Source of the DNA: Fallopia convolvulus
Lineage: Eukaryota; Streptophyta; Magnoliopsida; Caryophyllales; Polygonaceae
Assembly: GCA_964016875.1 (NCBI GenBank)
Contig: OZ024728.1
Location: 23,869,328-23,933,327, forward strand
Length of the DNA: 64,000 nt
Reading direction: 5' to 3'
Below the pieces are notes generated by a model that was given only the letters and a program-made list of their open reading frames with translations, was not told where the DNA came from and ran no database searches. Position numbers and translations under genes: made by a program. Position 1 is the stretch's first letter, and every line of letters starts with the position of its first letter. Below are positions 10,882 to 22,519 of this stretch, piece by piece.

Positions 10882-12825
10882 ATGGCGTCAAACCCTAACC
10901 CCTCATTCCCCATACGTGGTACTGAATCTCCATGGACCCTAGCCCTAAAGCTTGGGAAAGTCGTGGATCCCCAAACCCTGGCTCTACTCTTGGCAGCCAT
11001 TCAAACCGCCAACAAAACAGTCACACCATTGATGCTTGAAGGTCCCGAATCCACACAAAATCAAGAACCTGGACCATCCTCTCCAAATCAAACTGAATCT
11101 CTTCCAATTTCTCAAGAAATCCCTCCCACTCAAACCCTACCAGAAACCCTAGCCCCATCACAAATTTCCGTACCCAATTCCCCGAACCTCACAGAGAATG
11201 AGCAAGAAAAAACCGAGATTTTGCTTGGGGTTGAGAGTTCTAAAACCCAAGACATGCAAGGGGAATTCGATTCTGTCCAACAAGTAGTGAAGTCATTTGA
11301 GGCTATGGAGTCCGGAGATAAAGTTTTTGAACCAGTCGTCATGGAGAAGACGACTATTGTGCTTTAAGCGGGAACTGTTGCTCAGGTCAATGACCCAGAA
11401 CAGGTCGTTGACCCAAGCAAGGTGAACGACTCCATTGAAAATCCAGACTCACCGCTTCAGCCTCTCAACATCGAAGGACACGATGACTCTGAACAAGGTA
11501 CTACTAGTGATCCCAAGCTCACTCTACTCAAATCTATTAGATCCTCTTCTAAAGTAAAATCAAAAGAAGAAATCGCTATAGAACTGTTTGAGTCTGAAAA
11601 GTCCGATGAGGATGATGTGGTGATAACTAAGGAATCTAGAAAACCTAAGACTAGGGAGTCTAGTGCTAAGGTTACTAGAAAGAGAGGAAGGGAAGTATCT
11701 CCGACGCCAGTTGGATCTGAAGGTGGAGACTTTGTTGTCACCAAGAAAACTGTTAAGTCGAAAAAGAGTAAAAAGATGCCCACTCGGTCAAGTGGACGAC
11801 TCGCTGCAAGTGGAAAACCTAAAAAGGGCAGTAGAAAAATCAAAGGCGAAGGAAGCAAAATGGCAGGACGTGACTTTGTCAGGGAACTCATCATGGATGA
11901 TGAGTTCATCAATTCCACTGGTTTACAAGGCGTTTCTGAGTTGTTGTCTCATCAAGGGTGGACTCACCTATTCCATGAGGAGGAAAGTTTCAATCCGGAA
12001 TTAGTGAAACAGTTCTATAGGTCATTGACTGTAGAGGACAAAGAGAAGAGGACCATGGGCCATTATGAGTTACATGGTGAAAAATTCACCTTGTCGAGTA
12101 TGGAGTTAGCCACTCTTCTGCAAGTGCCGCACAAGGGATTTGCTGAATATCATAGAGGTACATGGCCTGAAGAAGTTGATTCTGTTGTGCTGCTCAAAAA
12201 GGTCACACAAGTCGATGACGTTGATGGTGGTTCCTTTGCCACCAACTTCATGAGTGCCGAAAGGAAGGTTCTTTTCACTTGGGTGATCAGCAACTTGATT
12301 CCCCGGGAACAAAAGAGGAGCACTGCTATGATCCAAGACATTCTTGTCATGGATAAAATTCTCGACAAGGAACCTGTCAACTTTGCTCGATTAGTGCTTC
12401 TACACATGGAATCTGTGAAGGATAATCCCACACATGCTCTCCCATACTGCTCTATCGTCAAGAAACTGCTTCTCTATCATGAGGTTTATGAGGCTGAGAA
12501 AGAAGTGGATCACGTTCGTCTTCTGAATAATGACATTGTTCGCAAGATGGGTTACAAACTGATTGATGACAAATGGGTGTCCAGGGATGCAGGCAAGGAT
12601 GTGGTTTCTGATACTGAGATGGAAGATGCTGAGTTAGGCATTCATGCTATGGGAAGGGAAGGTGAACAACCTAGTACAATTATGAAGCTGTTAGTTGAGC
12701 TCCAACGTCAAAACCAGGATTTGCTTGAGAAAGTTGGCCAACTCCTGCGTGATCAGTCTGCGCTGAAATCTAATGTTCATGACTTATCTGTCGCGCTCGA
12801 TGATCTGATCAAGTCAGTGACTTAG
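10882..12825 (+). pseudogene. Third ORF of copia element B, Transposase_32-like, one nonsense codon
   Basis: A 648-codon frame broken only by TAA at 11365-11367. The N-terminal 160 residues are Pro/Ser/Thr-rich; a middle section holds V-x-D repeats, acidic runs and basic clusters (KVKSKEE, KKSKKMPTRSSGR) suggesting nuclear targeting. From about 11875 a folded region begins (GWTHLFHEEESFNPELVKQFYRSL, then GEKFTLSSMELATLLQVP), which resembles the domain catalogued as putative plant transposon protein (Pfam Transposase_32). The last 50 residues look like a coiled coil (LVELQRQNQDLLEKVGQLL). No signal peptide or transmembrane helix supports an envelope role. Function in the retroelement cycle is unknown. 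Confidence 0.75.
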
Positions 12826-13236
12826 CTTGAGTAGCCGACATCCAGTTCCCTTTATTTTCCTTGCACATCTACTATCTCAAAAACATCTTTTTCGGTTTCA
12901 TCTATGTGTTTGTGCCTTCTCTGTGTTGCAGGTTTAAGACTAATTTGTTTTTGTTGCTATGGATTCCGTATGTATGTTGTATAATTTTCTATTTACCCTT
13001 TTTTGATTATATCTTTTTGCTTGATTATTTAGATTGATCTTTTTGATGATGCCAAAAGGGGGAAAAGGCTGGGGGTAGATAAAATAATGGGATTTCTGTG
13101 CTGAATTACATGTGGGTTATCCAACTTAGGGGGAACTTTTGTCTAACTTGAATATTATTGCATATCCTGTTCGAGTTTCGGTATTGCTCTGATTATACAG
13201 GATAGAAGAGTTTGTCACCATCAAAAAGGGAGAATT
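12826..13236 (+). other. 3' untranslated region with polypurine tracts, element B
   Basis: Two purine-rich tracts are visible: AAAAGGGGGAAAAGG near 13054, and AAAAAGGGAGAATT ending at the LTR edge (13223-13236). The second is placed to prime plus-strand DNA at the LTR. Repeated polypurine tracts upstream of the LTR are known from SIRE-type elements. No gene seen. Confidence 0.75.
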
Positions 13237-14005
13237 TGTTAGAAAAGCTGGAGGCTTTGATTTTGATGGTTCCAAACGTCTGTCATGTGAACGACCTCGA
13301 GTCTTTGAAAAGAGTCGCCAACGTCAGTCAGGTCGTCGACATGTGTTGAAGGCAGATCTCAGACATCTTGAAGACGCGTGAGATCTTGGTAGTTTGGATA
13401 GTATAATCTTGTTTTAGGAAAGATCTTATGGAGATTATATTGTAAGCCGTTTATGCCTTTATCCTAAGCCGTTATTGATTGTAATCCTTTTATATGCTTA
13501 GGATGAGTTTGTAAAGATAATAGAAATAATATCTTGCCATAATCGAATTGGAAGATATTATTCTCTCTTATCTGACCTAGTTTGTGTGTATTTAATCTAA
13601 GGTTTTAGGTTAGATAGAGCACGAACTCATACTCCATTTTTTGTGCTAAGAAAGAAACGGGAGTTCGAGAGGAAGACGTAGGCTTTTGTTAGATTGAGTG
13701 CAGGTTGTAGTTATTCAGTTCACAACGAGTTCTAGAGTTCTTGGGAAGTAGGTCTAGATCCAGGGTGTTCGTGTAACTAGTCCAAAAGATCAATAAAGCA
13801 AGCTACGACTTTTAATCCTTCCAAGCGAGAACTTGGAAGGGAGTGGTTTTTACACTTGGTTGATTGAGTTAATCAAACAAGTGTTTCCACTATAAAAAAC
13901 TTCGTGTTCAAGTAAGTCTTTCTTGTAGTTCATTTCCGCTGTATTTACTTAAGAGGTTGTCGACTTAGTTGAGGTCGACAACCTAGATGTACTAACGATC
14001 CTATA
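13237..14005 (+). repeat. 3' LTR of element B (769 bp)
   Basis: Begins TGTTAGAAAAGC directly after the polypurine tract and ends ACTAACGATCCTATA; the last dinucleotide is TA where CA is expected. The terminal blocks match the LTR of element A (TGTTAG at the start, CTAACGATCCTACA at the end). A GTCGTCGAC copy lies near 13328 and two overlapping GTCGAC repeats lie near 13960-13980. CTAGG (14006-14010) should be the target duplication. Confidence 0.9.
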
Positions 14006-14078
14006 CTAGGAGACGGTAATTGCGGGTACATGGCACTCACTCATCTGATTGGGTGGGGGCGGGATAATTGGAGGAGGA
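14006..14078 (+). pseudogene. OTU-like cysteine protease, catalytic-Cys segment (split gene)
   Basis: Reads L-G-D-G-N-C-G-Y-M-A-L, the D-G-N-C nucleophile motif of OTU deubiquitinases, followed by THLIGWGRDNWRRM. The frame continues after the D insertion at 34042 with REEMVLELRTHYE. It is cut upstream by the LTR of element B and downstream by element D. In plants OTU domains occur both in cellular deubiquitinases and in transposon-carried genes; the neighbourhood favours the latter. Confidence 0.8.
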
Positions 14079-14464
14079 TGTAACACCCCCTTCCTACCCT
14101 GGAGGTATTACCGCCAGTAACCCCGATTAAGACTAAACCGAAGCTACCTAAGGCTTTAAACTGATTGAACAAACTAAAAATCCAAAATATAGATTCATTT
14201 AAAACAGAAGTATGAAAGTGGAAGACCACAAAATGTTGTAAAAGAACTTAATATTTAGTACTTGATAACTAAAACTTTACAAAGTTTAAGAAAACATTAC
14301 ATCGGAATAAATATAAATTGTCTTAAAACAACATTAGCTTTTATGACAAGATGATAGAACAGTCTTCTATCTGAACAAAGTCTTTAGTATGTAAACTCTT
14401 AGCTTCTTCTTTCCCAACATAGCTTTATAGTGGCCCAACCATAAACTTCGCTCAAACACAACTT
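14079..14464 (-). repeat. 3' LTR of element D, low-coordinate fragment
   Basis: Matches 30717-31102 with scattered substitutions, starting at the LTR terminus TGTAACACCC (plus-strand reading). Similarity stops abruptly at 14464, where the pol end of element C begins. The remaining 2.65 kb of this LTR is missing at this junction. Confidence 0.88.
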
Positions 14465-15936
14465 TCGTAATCTGGTAGGGTCCTTCCCAGTTGGCTCCTA
14501 GCTTGCCAGCATTCAGTTCTTGAGTGTTTTGAAAGACCTTTCTCAACACCCAATCGCCTACTTGAAATACTTTTGCTCTGACGTGTTTATTGTAACTTTG
14601 AGCTACCCCCTACCTATATGCCGCCATACGAATCGATGCTTCATCGCGGAACTCATCAATAGTATCTAAATGATGGAACAAGTTGGACATATTTGACTCT
14701 TCAGTAGTAAGACCATATCGAGTCGTAGGCAAGATTACTTCAACTGGCAACACGGCCTCGCACCCATATACTAGAGAGAAAGGCGTATGCCCTGTAGCAG
14801 TCTTGGGAGTTGTCCGGTCTGACCAGAGGCTAAGGGGTAACTCATCGGCCCATCTTCCCTTGGCCTCCTTAAGTCGTTTTTTTCAAATTGTTGATGATTA
14901 CCTTGTTACTTGCTTCCGCTTGGGCATTGGCTTGAGGATAACGTGGCGTAGACATCACCAACTGAATGTTGTATTGCCGACAAAATGATCTTGTTTTGCC
15001 GCTGATGAATTGGGACCCGTTGTCACATACTATGGTTGATGGTACTCCGAAACTACTCATGATATTTCTCTTTATGAAGGAGATAACCTGAGTATCTTTT
15101 ACTTCTTTGAAGGCTTCGGCTTCGATCCATTTAGAGAAGTAATCCGTCATGGATAAGATGTAAACACGTTGTCCTGAGGCTGGAGGCAGATTCCCTACAA
15201 TATCCATTCCCCACTTCATGAATGGCCAAGGGGAAGTTATAGGATGTAACAACTCTGGTGGATGATGTGGTATAGGTCTGTGACGCTGGCACGCGTCACA
15301 CTTTTGAGAAAACTCCACTGCGTCTTTGTTCATGGTGGGCCAATAGTAGCTCATCCTACTCACCTTCTTTGCCAAGTTACGACCCCATGTATGATTTCCG
15401 CATTCTCCATCGTGTATATCCTGCAACACCTTTTGTACTTCTTCCTCCTTCACGCATCGTGCGTACAATCCTGACGACATCCACTTGAACAAGATGTTAT
15501 CCTTAATGGCGAAAGTAGAAGCTTTTACCTTAAGTCGTCGAGCTTCCTCTTTGTCATCCGGTAGAATCCCATCTCGTAACCATCTTAGATAAGGGGTTAC
15601 CCATGAGGTAGCTGCATCGGGATCCCGTACCTCGAACATGTCTGCTTCTTTTGTTATGGAAGGTGCATCTAGATATGCGAAAGGTATCTTGTCGTATTCT
15701 CTTGGGTCGATTGCGGATCCGAGATTTGATAAGGCATCTGCATGTGTGTTAGCGTCTCGAGGTACTTTCTTTATCTCAAAGTGCTTGAAGTTTTTGATAA
15801 TTTCTTGGACTTTTTCCAAATACGCCTTCATCTTCGAATCCCTGGCAACATATGAATTCGTGACCTGATTGACAATAAGTAATGAATCACATATTACCTC
15901 AATTTCTTGCACATTCAGGTCCTTGGCAATAAGCAA
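14465..15936 (-). pseudogene. pol: Gypsy archaeal-type RNase H (part) and integrase, element C
   Basis: From 15936 the frame reads the second RNase H (EVICDSLLIVNQV, then PRDANTHADALSNLG), then the integrase zinc site (HDGECGNHTWGR, CDACQRH) and the D-D-E core (GMDIVGNL, CDNGSQFIS, AEASNK). One frame is open to 14869; a one-base shift in a T7 run at about 14877-14883 moves the rest (ending GPYQITKVV) into another frame. The upstream part of this RNase H continues to about 16210 in other frames (ADFVAEFTPTMP, HTDGASNQ). The final residues after KVV are read from D LTR DNA, not integrase. Confidence 0.85.
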
Positions 15937-17626
15937 TCATGCTATGAGTGCCTCTTACTCTTCTTCGTTATTAGTGGCTTTGAATGTACATCGAACAGCC
16001 TGGGCTATCCCATCCCCCTGTGGCGACTTCAAGACTACCCCCAGCCTTACACCTACTTGATTCGATGCCCCATCGGTGTGCATCATCCACTTGCCACTGT
16101 TAGTGATCTCGCTACCTGTAACATTTCTTGATTTTCTTCTTCTGGCATGGTAGGAGTGAATTCAGCCACAAAATCCGCCAAGGCTTGAGATTTCATCGAT
16201 GTTCGTGGCTCATAAGTGATATCTTACCCGTTGAGGTGAATCAACCACCTCAACAATCGACTTGATAATTCTGGTTTTGACATGATACTCTTCATTGGAA
16301 AGTTAGTCCTCATAGTAATAGAATGACTTTCAAAATAGGGACGTAATTTTATAGAAGCCATTACCAGAGATAGTACGAGTTTCTGAACGGGTGAGTACTT
16401 GGTTTCCGCATCAAGTAAAGTTTTACTGACATAATAGATGGGTAACTGGTTCCCGTCTTCTTCTCGAATCAAGACGGCGCTTATAGCCGCTTCTGTGACT
16501 GCCAAGTATATGTACAAAACCTCTCCTGGCTTGGGTTTGGAAAGCATCTGAGGGTAGGATAAATAGCTCTTTAATTCTTTGAAGGCTTCTTCGTGTGCTT
16601 CTATCCACTCGAGTGACTTGTTTTCTTAAAGATGTCGTAGAATAGTTTGTTCCTATCTGAGGATCGGGATATGAACCGCTTGAGTGCTGCTACTCGTCCT
16701 GTCAACTTCTGAACGTCTTTGACACATCTTGGTGATTGCAGCTCCATTATCACCTTGATCTGATCCGGACTTGCTTCAATCCCTCTCTGCGTTACTATGT
16801 ATCCAAGGAATTTACCTGATGTAACCCCAAAGGAACATTTGGTTGGGTTCAACTTCATTTTGTAGCTTCGCAGAATCTGAAACGCGTCTTCCAAGTGCTA
16901 GATGTGATCTTTCGCCTTCAAAGATTTGACTAACATGTCGACAATGTACACCTCCATTGTATCCCCTAGTTTTTCCTGAAACATCTTATTAACCAATCTC
17001 TGATAAGTAGCATCTGCGTTTTTTAATCCGAAAGGCATAACTTTGTAACAATAAGTTCCTTGATTAGTTACGAATGCAATTTTTTCTTGGTCGTCAGGAT
17101 GCATCATTATTTGATGGTATCCACTAAACGCGTCCATGAAAGTTAAAAGCTCATGTCCCGTCGTTGCATCCACCATCACGTCGATATGAGGCAAGGGGAA
17201 TGAATCTTTAGGACATGCTTTATTTAAATCAGTAAAATCGACGCAAACGCGCCATTTACTGCTTTCCTTTTTCACAACAACTATATTCGCTAACCAATCA
17301 AGGTACTTTACTTCTCTAATTTTACCAGACTCAAGTAAAGATTTTACCTCGTCGTTGATTACCTGATTTCGTTCGGGCGCAAACTTACGCCTTTTCTGCT
17401 TAACTGGCGAAACCTTATGATTAACATTGAGAGCGTCTGTAATCACGTTAGGGTCAATTCCCACCATATCTTCATTTGACCAAGCGAAACAATCATTGTA
17501 GGACCGCAAGCACTCCACCAATTGCTTTCGTAAAGTGGGCTCTAGATCTGCCCCTATTCTGATTTTTCTAGATGGATCGAGTGGATCAAGGGCCACTTCT
17601 TCGAGTTCCGGTGTTTTCGGCTTCAC
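15937..17626 (-). pseudogene. pol: Gypsy reverse transcriptase and first RNase H, element C
   Basis: RT begins with the linker LLESGKIREVKYLDWLANIVVVKK and has the typical DLNKACPKDSFPLP and DAFSGYHQI motifs. The catalytic box reads YIVDM where YIDDM is expected, so one metal-binding Asp is Val (near 16937). The chain passes a stop at 16895-16897 into LNPTKCSFGVTSGKFLGYIV and then, after another break near 16600, into the first RNase H (VTEAAISAVLIREEDG, then YYVSKTLLDAETKY). The last 270 bp before 15936 hold the start of the archaeal-type RNase H. Confidence 0.85.
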
Positions 17627-18725
17627 GTAGTAAGTGGGAGTCTTACAGTCCTGTAATTGCTATTTTGTCGACTTCTTTTCTGCTTTGATCTGCGGGTTTT
17701 TTAAGGTCGTTGCTCTCATGGTTACGGAGTATCACTCCCTTGCTATCTTTTGTTCCCCCTTGATTTCTTTTATTCGCCATGGTGAAGGGAATTTTACACA
17801 TTGATGATAGGTTGAGGGAATGGCCTTCATCCCGTGGATCCAAGGCCAGCCCAAGATAACATTGAAAGGTGATGGCAATCAAGTACTTGAAATTTTACCT
17901 GGTACTTTACCCCTCCTGCGATGGTTGTTAACGATATTTCCCCTAACGTGTTACGAGATTCGCCACTGAAGCCTACCAAAGCCGTAGACTTTTTGATGAT
18001 GTCGTCCAAACCGAGGCCTAAATTGTACAAAGCATCCAACATAAGCAAGTTAGTGGAACTACCATTATCAACTAATACACTTTTAACGAGGAAGTTTGCT
18101 ATTGTTAAGGAAATTATTAAACAATCATGGTGAACTTCCTCTTCTTCGATATCATCGAAGGTAATGGGCATCACATCGTGACTCTTTCGAGCAGAGATTC
18201 TGGGCTCTTCTCTCTGGGTATTCCTTGCGATCCTCTTAGCTGCAGAATAGGTTACGCCACAAATTTCAGACCCCCCAGTGATGACGTTGATTACTGTTGT
18301 ATACTTTGGGGGGGGTGGACTGGCCTTTCCTTTGTTGCGTTCTAGTTGCTCCCTTGTTCTTTCTGATATTAAATCCTTGAGGTATCCCCTGCGTAGTAGC
18401 TCGCTTACCTCTTTCCTCAACGCGATGCATTCGTCCGTTCGGAGGCCGTGATCGAAGTGGAAATCACATCATCTGGATTTATCTTTTTGGTGTGAAAGGG
18501 TGTTACTTTTTCTTGGTCACTTGACAGTATCTCTCATGCCATTAAGTGCTCGGACCACTTCTGTCACATCTACGTGAAAGTTGTAATGAGATAGTTTGGG
18601 AGGCAACCTTGGGTCTTCATATCGCTCGTTTTGCCTAGCAAATATTGCGTTCACAGTTGTCTTGGAAGGAGATGAGTTGGGATATGGAATGTATCTGGTT
18701 TCTCACCTCCCTTGCCTACGCTTTG
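17627..18725 (-). pseudogene. pol: Gypsy aspartic protease region, element C
   Basis: The frame 18420-17827 encodes a retropepsin-type protease: VDNGSSTNLL carries the D-x-G-S active site in the VDNGSS form common in Tat elements, preceded by VLVDN and followed by LVGFSGES. A GLGSTGMK-like part continues in another frame to 17643. Between 18421 and 18725 the gag-protease linker is broken by stops; I saw no intact zinc knuckle. Confidence 0.8.
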
Positions 18726-19898
18726 TCAGTGAGGACTAGCAGCTTTGACGGTGAAGAGGTCATCCTCTTCCAATCGCACGTGTGCTAATGCTTTTACATG
18801 TACATCATCTAAGTTCGAGCAAGGATATTTAGTTAATTCACGATATAGACCAGGATTACCAGCCGAAATGCCTCTCCGGAATACTTCCACAGTTGTAGCA
18901 GCATTGCATCCTTCTATGGTAACCAATTCCTCATTGTACCTGTTAAGAAAAGCTTTCAAGGACTCGCCGGTCTTTTGGACCATGCGATATAAGTCGCTTG
19001 AACGCTTTTTAGCGTGTCGACTGCTTGCGAACCTTATCCTGAACTTGTCGATCAACTCAGCAAAAGATGAAATGCTCCCAAAAGGTAAATGAGAAGGCCA
19101 ATTAAGCGCGGGCCCAGATAACGTGTTTCCGAACCAACGACACATAACAATCTCATTCATGTCAAAGGGAACTATGCTAATATTCATAGCTTGTTTGAAA
19201 GCAGCTACATGTTGGTCCGGATCCGTAACCCCTTCGTACTCAGGTACATCGGGGACATGGAATTTGCGAGAGATGTCTACCCTTGCGATTGCGGGTACGA
19301 ACGGAGAATTTGTATAAACATCCCTCCTTTCCACTGATATTGGTTGGGGTGCTCCTGGGACCTGAGTGATTCAGTCCTCCAAAGCCTTGAGGCGTTCCCG
19401 TAATTGGGTAAACTCAACATCCTCTCTAAAGGCCCTCAAAGAATTATCATTTACCTGATTGCCAGTTACTGGCCTAGTACCGTCGGGTGTTACAAGATTT
19501 GGGTCGTCCATCTCCAATCGCCGAGTGACGCCATCCGCTGTGTCTATCACGCGTTGGCGGTTTGGTGCTGATTGTACCTGAGATCGAAGCAAATTACGTT
19601 CATTAGTTAAAGTTTCAATTTTTATTTCATATACCTCGGTGAACTTGGCGTGAGCTTCCTTTTGATTTTCCAAATCTTTTTGAAGAGCGATCATGGATGC
19701 ATAGAGTTCAGTGATAATGTCGGAGTCGACCGCCCCTCCTTGTTCTGCTGCTGTGGAAGTGGTAGGATTGCCATTCACATTTCCAAAAACTTGCTCGATT
19801 CCATCTATGTTTCCAGTTTGCTGGTTATCTCCACCTTGATTGATTTCGTTGTTCTTGGGATCTTCCACATGACTGTTGGTAGCATGAATGCCCTCCAT
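18726..19898 (-). pseudogene. gag: Gypsy gag, element C
   Basis: One frame interrupted by TGA at 19368-19370. The N-terminal 175 residues are acidic/Gln-Asn-rich with a short coiled coil (ASMIALQKDLENQKEAHAKF). The second part is the retrotransposon gag capsid domain (PF03732-like): FKQAMNISIVPFDMNEIVMCRWFGNTL, then SLKAFLNRYNEEL. It starts with MEGIHATNS, 54 bases after the primer binding site. Confidence 0.85.
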
Positions 19899-19951
19899 CT
19901 TGCGTAGGTAGAGCTTATGGTTCTTGGCGACGCGACTTCCTTTTAGCTAGG

Positions 19952-19969
19952 GCCCCACGATGGGCGCCA
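19952..19969 (-). other. Primer binding site of element C
   Basis: TGGCGCCCATCGTGGGGC in element sense, two bases inside the LTR end. This class of site is common in plant Tat elements and differs from the tRNA-Met type of elements A and D. Confidence 0.85.
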
Positions 19970-19971
19970 AT

Positions 19972-20204
19972 TGTTTTGGGCAGATTTACCACGCGAACGT
20001 GTTACCTGCTATAATGAGGAAAAACTAACCAAAAAGTAGTTGTAACGCGTTATATTTAGTAAACAAGATGAAGATTTAGAGAGAAAGGAGTAGAAAGCAA
20101 ACAAAAGTAGATAACGTGATTGATTTATGATTGATCTGGTGTAAAGTTCCTCCAAGATTGCAAGTAAGCGATCAGATAAAGCTTTTAAAAAAAGATTGAA
20201 TTGA
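19972..20204 (-). repeat. 5' LTR of element C, internal-side fragment
   Basis: In element sense this is the last 233 bp of the LTR, ending CCCAAAACA at 19972. Element E interrupts it at 20204/20205; the other part is 25835-26144. Confidence 0.8.
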
Positions 20205-21765
20205 TGATAGCTGCATGAAGGTATAGCTTAGGATGCATATTTATGTTTATTTTGGTTGTTTTTAGCTTAGTTTAGTGTAGTTCTTAGGTTTTTAGGTTTT
20301 CTAGGAAATTCGGGTTTTGCGCTTGTTTTGTTCGGTTTTGCAGATCTTTAGGTAAACAAGCATGGACAGGATGGATCTTAGGGGACTATGGTGGAGTTTG
20401 AGGAAGATTAGAGTGATACAAGTGAATATTGGAAGGACCAAGACCCAAGAGCTTTTGTGAAAAGAACGCCTAAATACGGGCCATGCATTGGAGACTTGTT
20501 TTGACACCTCTATCTTGCAATGCTTGGTTTGGGAGCTATAGTGCTCGGATGAAGCTGAATTTGGTATCACTGGAAAGCTAACTCGAAGAGCTACAATTCA
20601 TATTTTTACTCCGAGTCCAAATTCCAACTCGAAGGGGGTGAAAACAGCCTCTTAAGTGTCGCCTAAATGCTGAGCCGAGAAGTGCCGCGGGCTGAGAGTG
20701 CATGGTGCGCGGCCGCGCCACCTGCAGAAGAGACCGCGCCCTATGTTTCTACGCGGAGAAGTTGGGCCGCTAGTTTTGGGCTTCGAGATGGGCTTAAGAT
20801 AGATCTTGACCGACGTGTTTTAATGTATGTCGGGATATTTTTATCTTTGGATATCTTGTAGGGTATTTAAACCTTGTTTTTAGTTTCTCTTTCATAACTT
20901 GGAACATAATTTTGGAGGCTAGGGTTTTCTCTCTTTTAAGGAGCAAACTTTGAACCTTTGTAAGTTTTTCTTAATTTTAATTATGCATTGCTAAATTTAT
21001 TGTGTTTGGCTAGTTATTGAAGTCACGATTTGCATGAGTTGTGAGGTTTGATTGGTTCTCAACAAACTTGAATAGAATTTATTCCATGTGCTTAATTGAA
21101 TCTAAACTAGGGTTTTGTCAGATTGATCACCTAATTAAATTTCTAGTTATAACTGAATCTGATTAATTACCGGTCGGAGTTAATTTGATCAAGAGTATAC
21201 TTTAATCAATTTAGTACCGGTTGGACTAATTGGTTGAAGAAGGGAATAAATTCACAAGTCACTTAGATGTCTGGTTGCTCTAAATGCTTGTTTCTATTGA
21301 TAACTTGAATCGTTATGATGTTGTCTAATTGAATCTAGAAGGTCTTCTAGGTTGTTAGATGATTAGGGTTGTTAGATGATTAGGGTTGTTAGACTGGTAG
21401 TTCTATCAACTAAATCTGAAGTTCGGGTCTTAATCCTTAGTAGGGTCATAATCCACAATAGATTATTCAAGTGAGAAGAGAATCAAGAGAATCGATGATC
21501 AACAAAGCAATGTCATGATGGATTTAACTAGGTTAACATGCTTGTCTTTCATATTTTAAATCATCTTTTGCATTCATATTTACTTTCCAATTTGCATATT
21601 AGTTTAGATAAATCAATCATAAAGCCCCCTTTCACTTAGTAATATTATTTAAATACAAGTAATCTGAGTCCCTATGGGTTCGACCCTTGCTTCCACTATA
21701 CTTTGGTTTGGAAGTTAGGATATTTCTTTGACAGTGCTTTTACATCGACATAAAAGTGCTCGTCA
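20205..21765 (+). repeat. 5' LTR of element E
   Basis: Begins TGATAGCTGCATG and ends AAGTGCTCGTCA immediately before the primer binding site. A short tandem duplication (TTGTTAGATGATTAGGG, near 21352-21390) is present here and single in the other LTR. Confidence 0.93.
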
Positions 21766-21769
21766 AATT

Positions 21770-21787
21770 TGGCGCCGTTGCCCGGGA
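21770..21787 (+). other. Primer binding site of element E
   Basis: TGGCGCCGTTGCCCGGGA, four bases after the LTR end. A near-identical site is common in plant gypsy-derived gag-only elements. Confidence 0.9.
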
Positions 21788-21877
21788 CTCGGCTATTTCT
21801 TTGTGTTTATTTAGTATTACTATTTTTTTGGTGTTGTGAACCTATCTTACGGTTCATAACACCCGTGCTACTGATCT

Positions 21878-22519
21878 ATGGCTATGTTTGCATGTAGACA
21901 GCTACAAGATGAATATTTTCATGAGTATTTTGTTAGACTACAACAAAAGATTCATGAATATGGTACTTTGCTGGGTTATTATCCATGTGAGAGAGAATTA
22001 TGTGAATGCATCCTAGACGGTTTGAATTCTCAGACTCGAGGGCTCGCAGAGTGCATGAGCAATTATAGGCTTTGGTGTATGGGACCAGAAGAGTGTTGGG
22101 ACTTCTTTTGGTACATGAGGCATCAATGTATTCTAGTCGTATTATCTCCACTAATTCCCCATCCAATGATGGGAGAGGTTGCATTGGAATCAAATGCCCT
22201 TGAGTTAGACACCCAAGTGCAAGTTGAGGATGAATCCACTAGAGTTGAGTTGGGTTATGAGGGTGACTTTAATGTCCAATATGATTTTATTCCTATAATT
22301 CAACTTGAAGAGAGCACCAAGGAGCCAAGTTCAATCCCTTTTGACATGGAGAAGCCTATAGAACCAAGTGAGTTTAAGGTTGGTACTAGAGAATACTCAC
22401 AATTCATCTTTGAGGAAAGTAGTAAAGGTGACGAGTACTTTGACCCATACTGTAAGTATTTTCTGACATCACCACTTATGTTGCAATTTTTTGAGCATAT
22501 GCCATTTCATGAAAACTAG
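21878..22519 (+). CDS. Gag-like protein of element E, truncated
   Basis: 213 codons. The N-terminal third has the gag capsid signature (DEYFHEYFVRLQQKI, then ERELCECILDGLN). The middle is acidic without recognised domains. The C-terminus FDPYCKYF then MPFHEN stops at TAG; the same frame goes on after the stop with LKRCLNG and LSLCYLFSCEMC, which is matched by an open frame in the remnant at 48165-48365. The ORF start is chosen at MAMFAC; a longer gag may have been shortened. No zinc knuckle. Confidence 0.65.
   Translation: MAMFACRQLQDEYFHEYFVRLQQKIHEYGTLLGYYPCERELCECILDGLNSQTRGLAECMSNYRLWCMGPEECWDFFWYMRHQCILVVLSPLIPHPMMGEVALESNALELDTQVQVEDESTRVELGYEGDFNVQYDFIPIIQLEESTKEPSSIPFDMEKPIEPSEFKVGTREYSQFIFEESSKGDEYFDPYCKYFLTSPLMLQFFEHMPFHEN

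Larger units (their letters stand above)
7812..14005 (+). mobile_element. Copia element B, SIRE type, 5' part displaced off-window
   Basis: A plus-strand relative of A that begins abruptly in mid-integrase at 7812, because A inserted there; the upstream half should lie left of base 1 beyond A. It retains the integrase C-terminal region, RT, RNase H, the spacer with hairpin, the third ORF, polypurine tracts and a 3' LTR ending at 14005. It carries in-frame stops and a frameshift, so it is older than A. Base 14006 continues an OTU protease reading frame, so B itself is inserted in element F. Confidence 0.92.
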
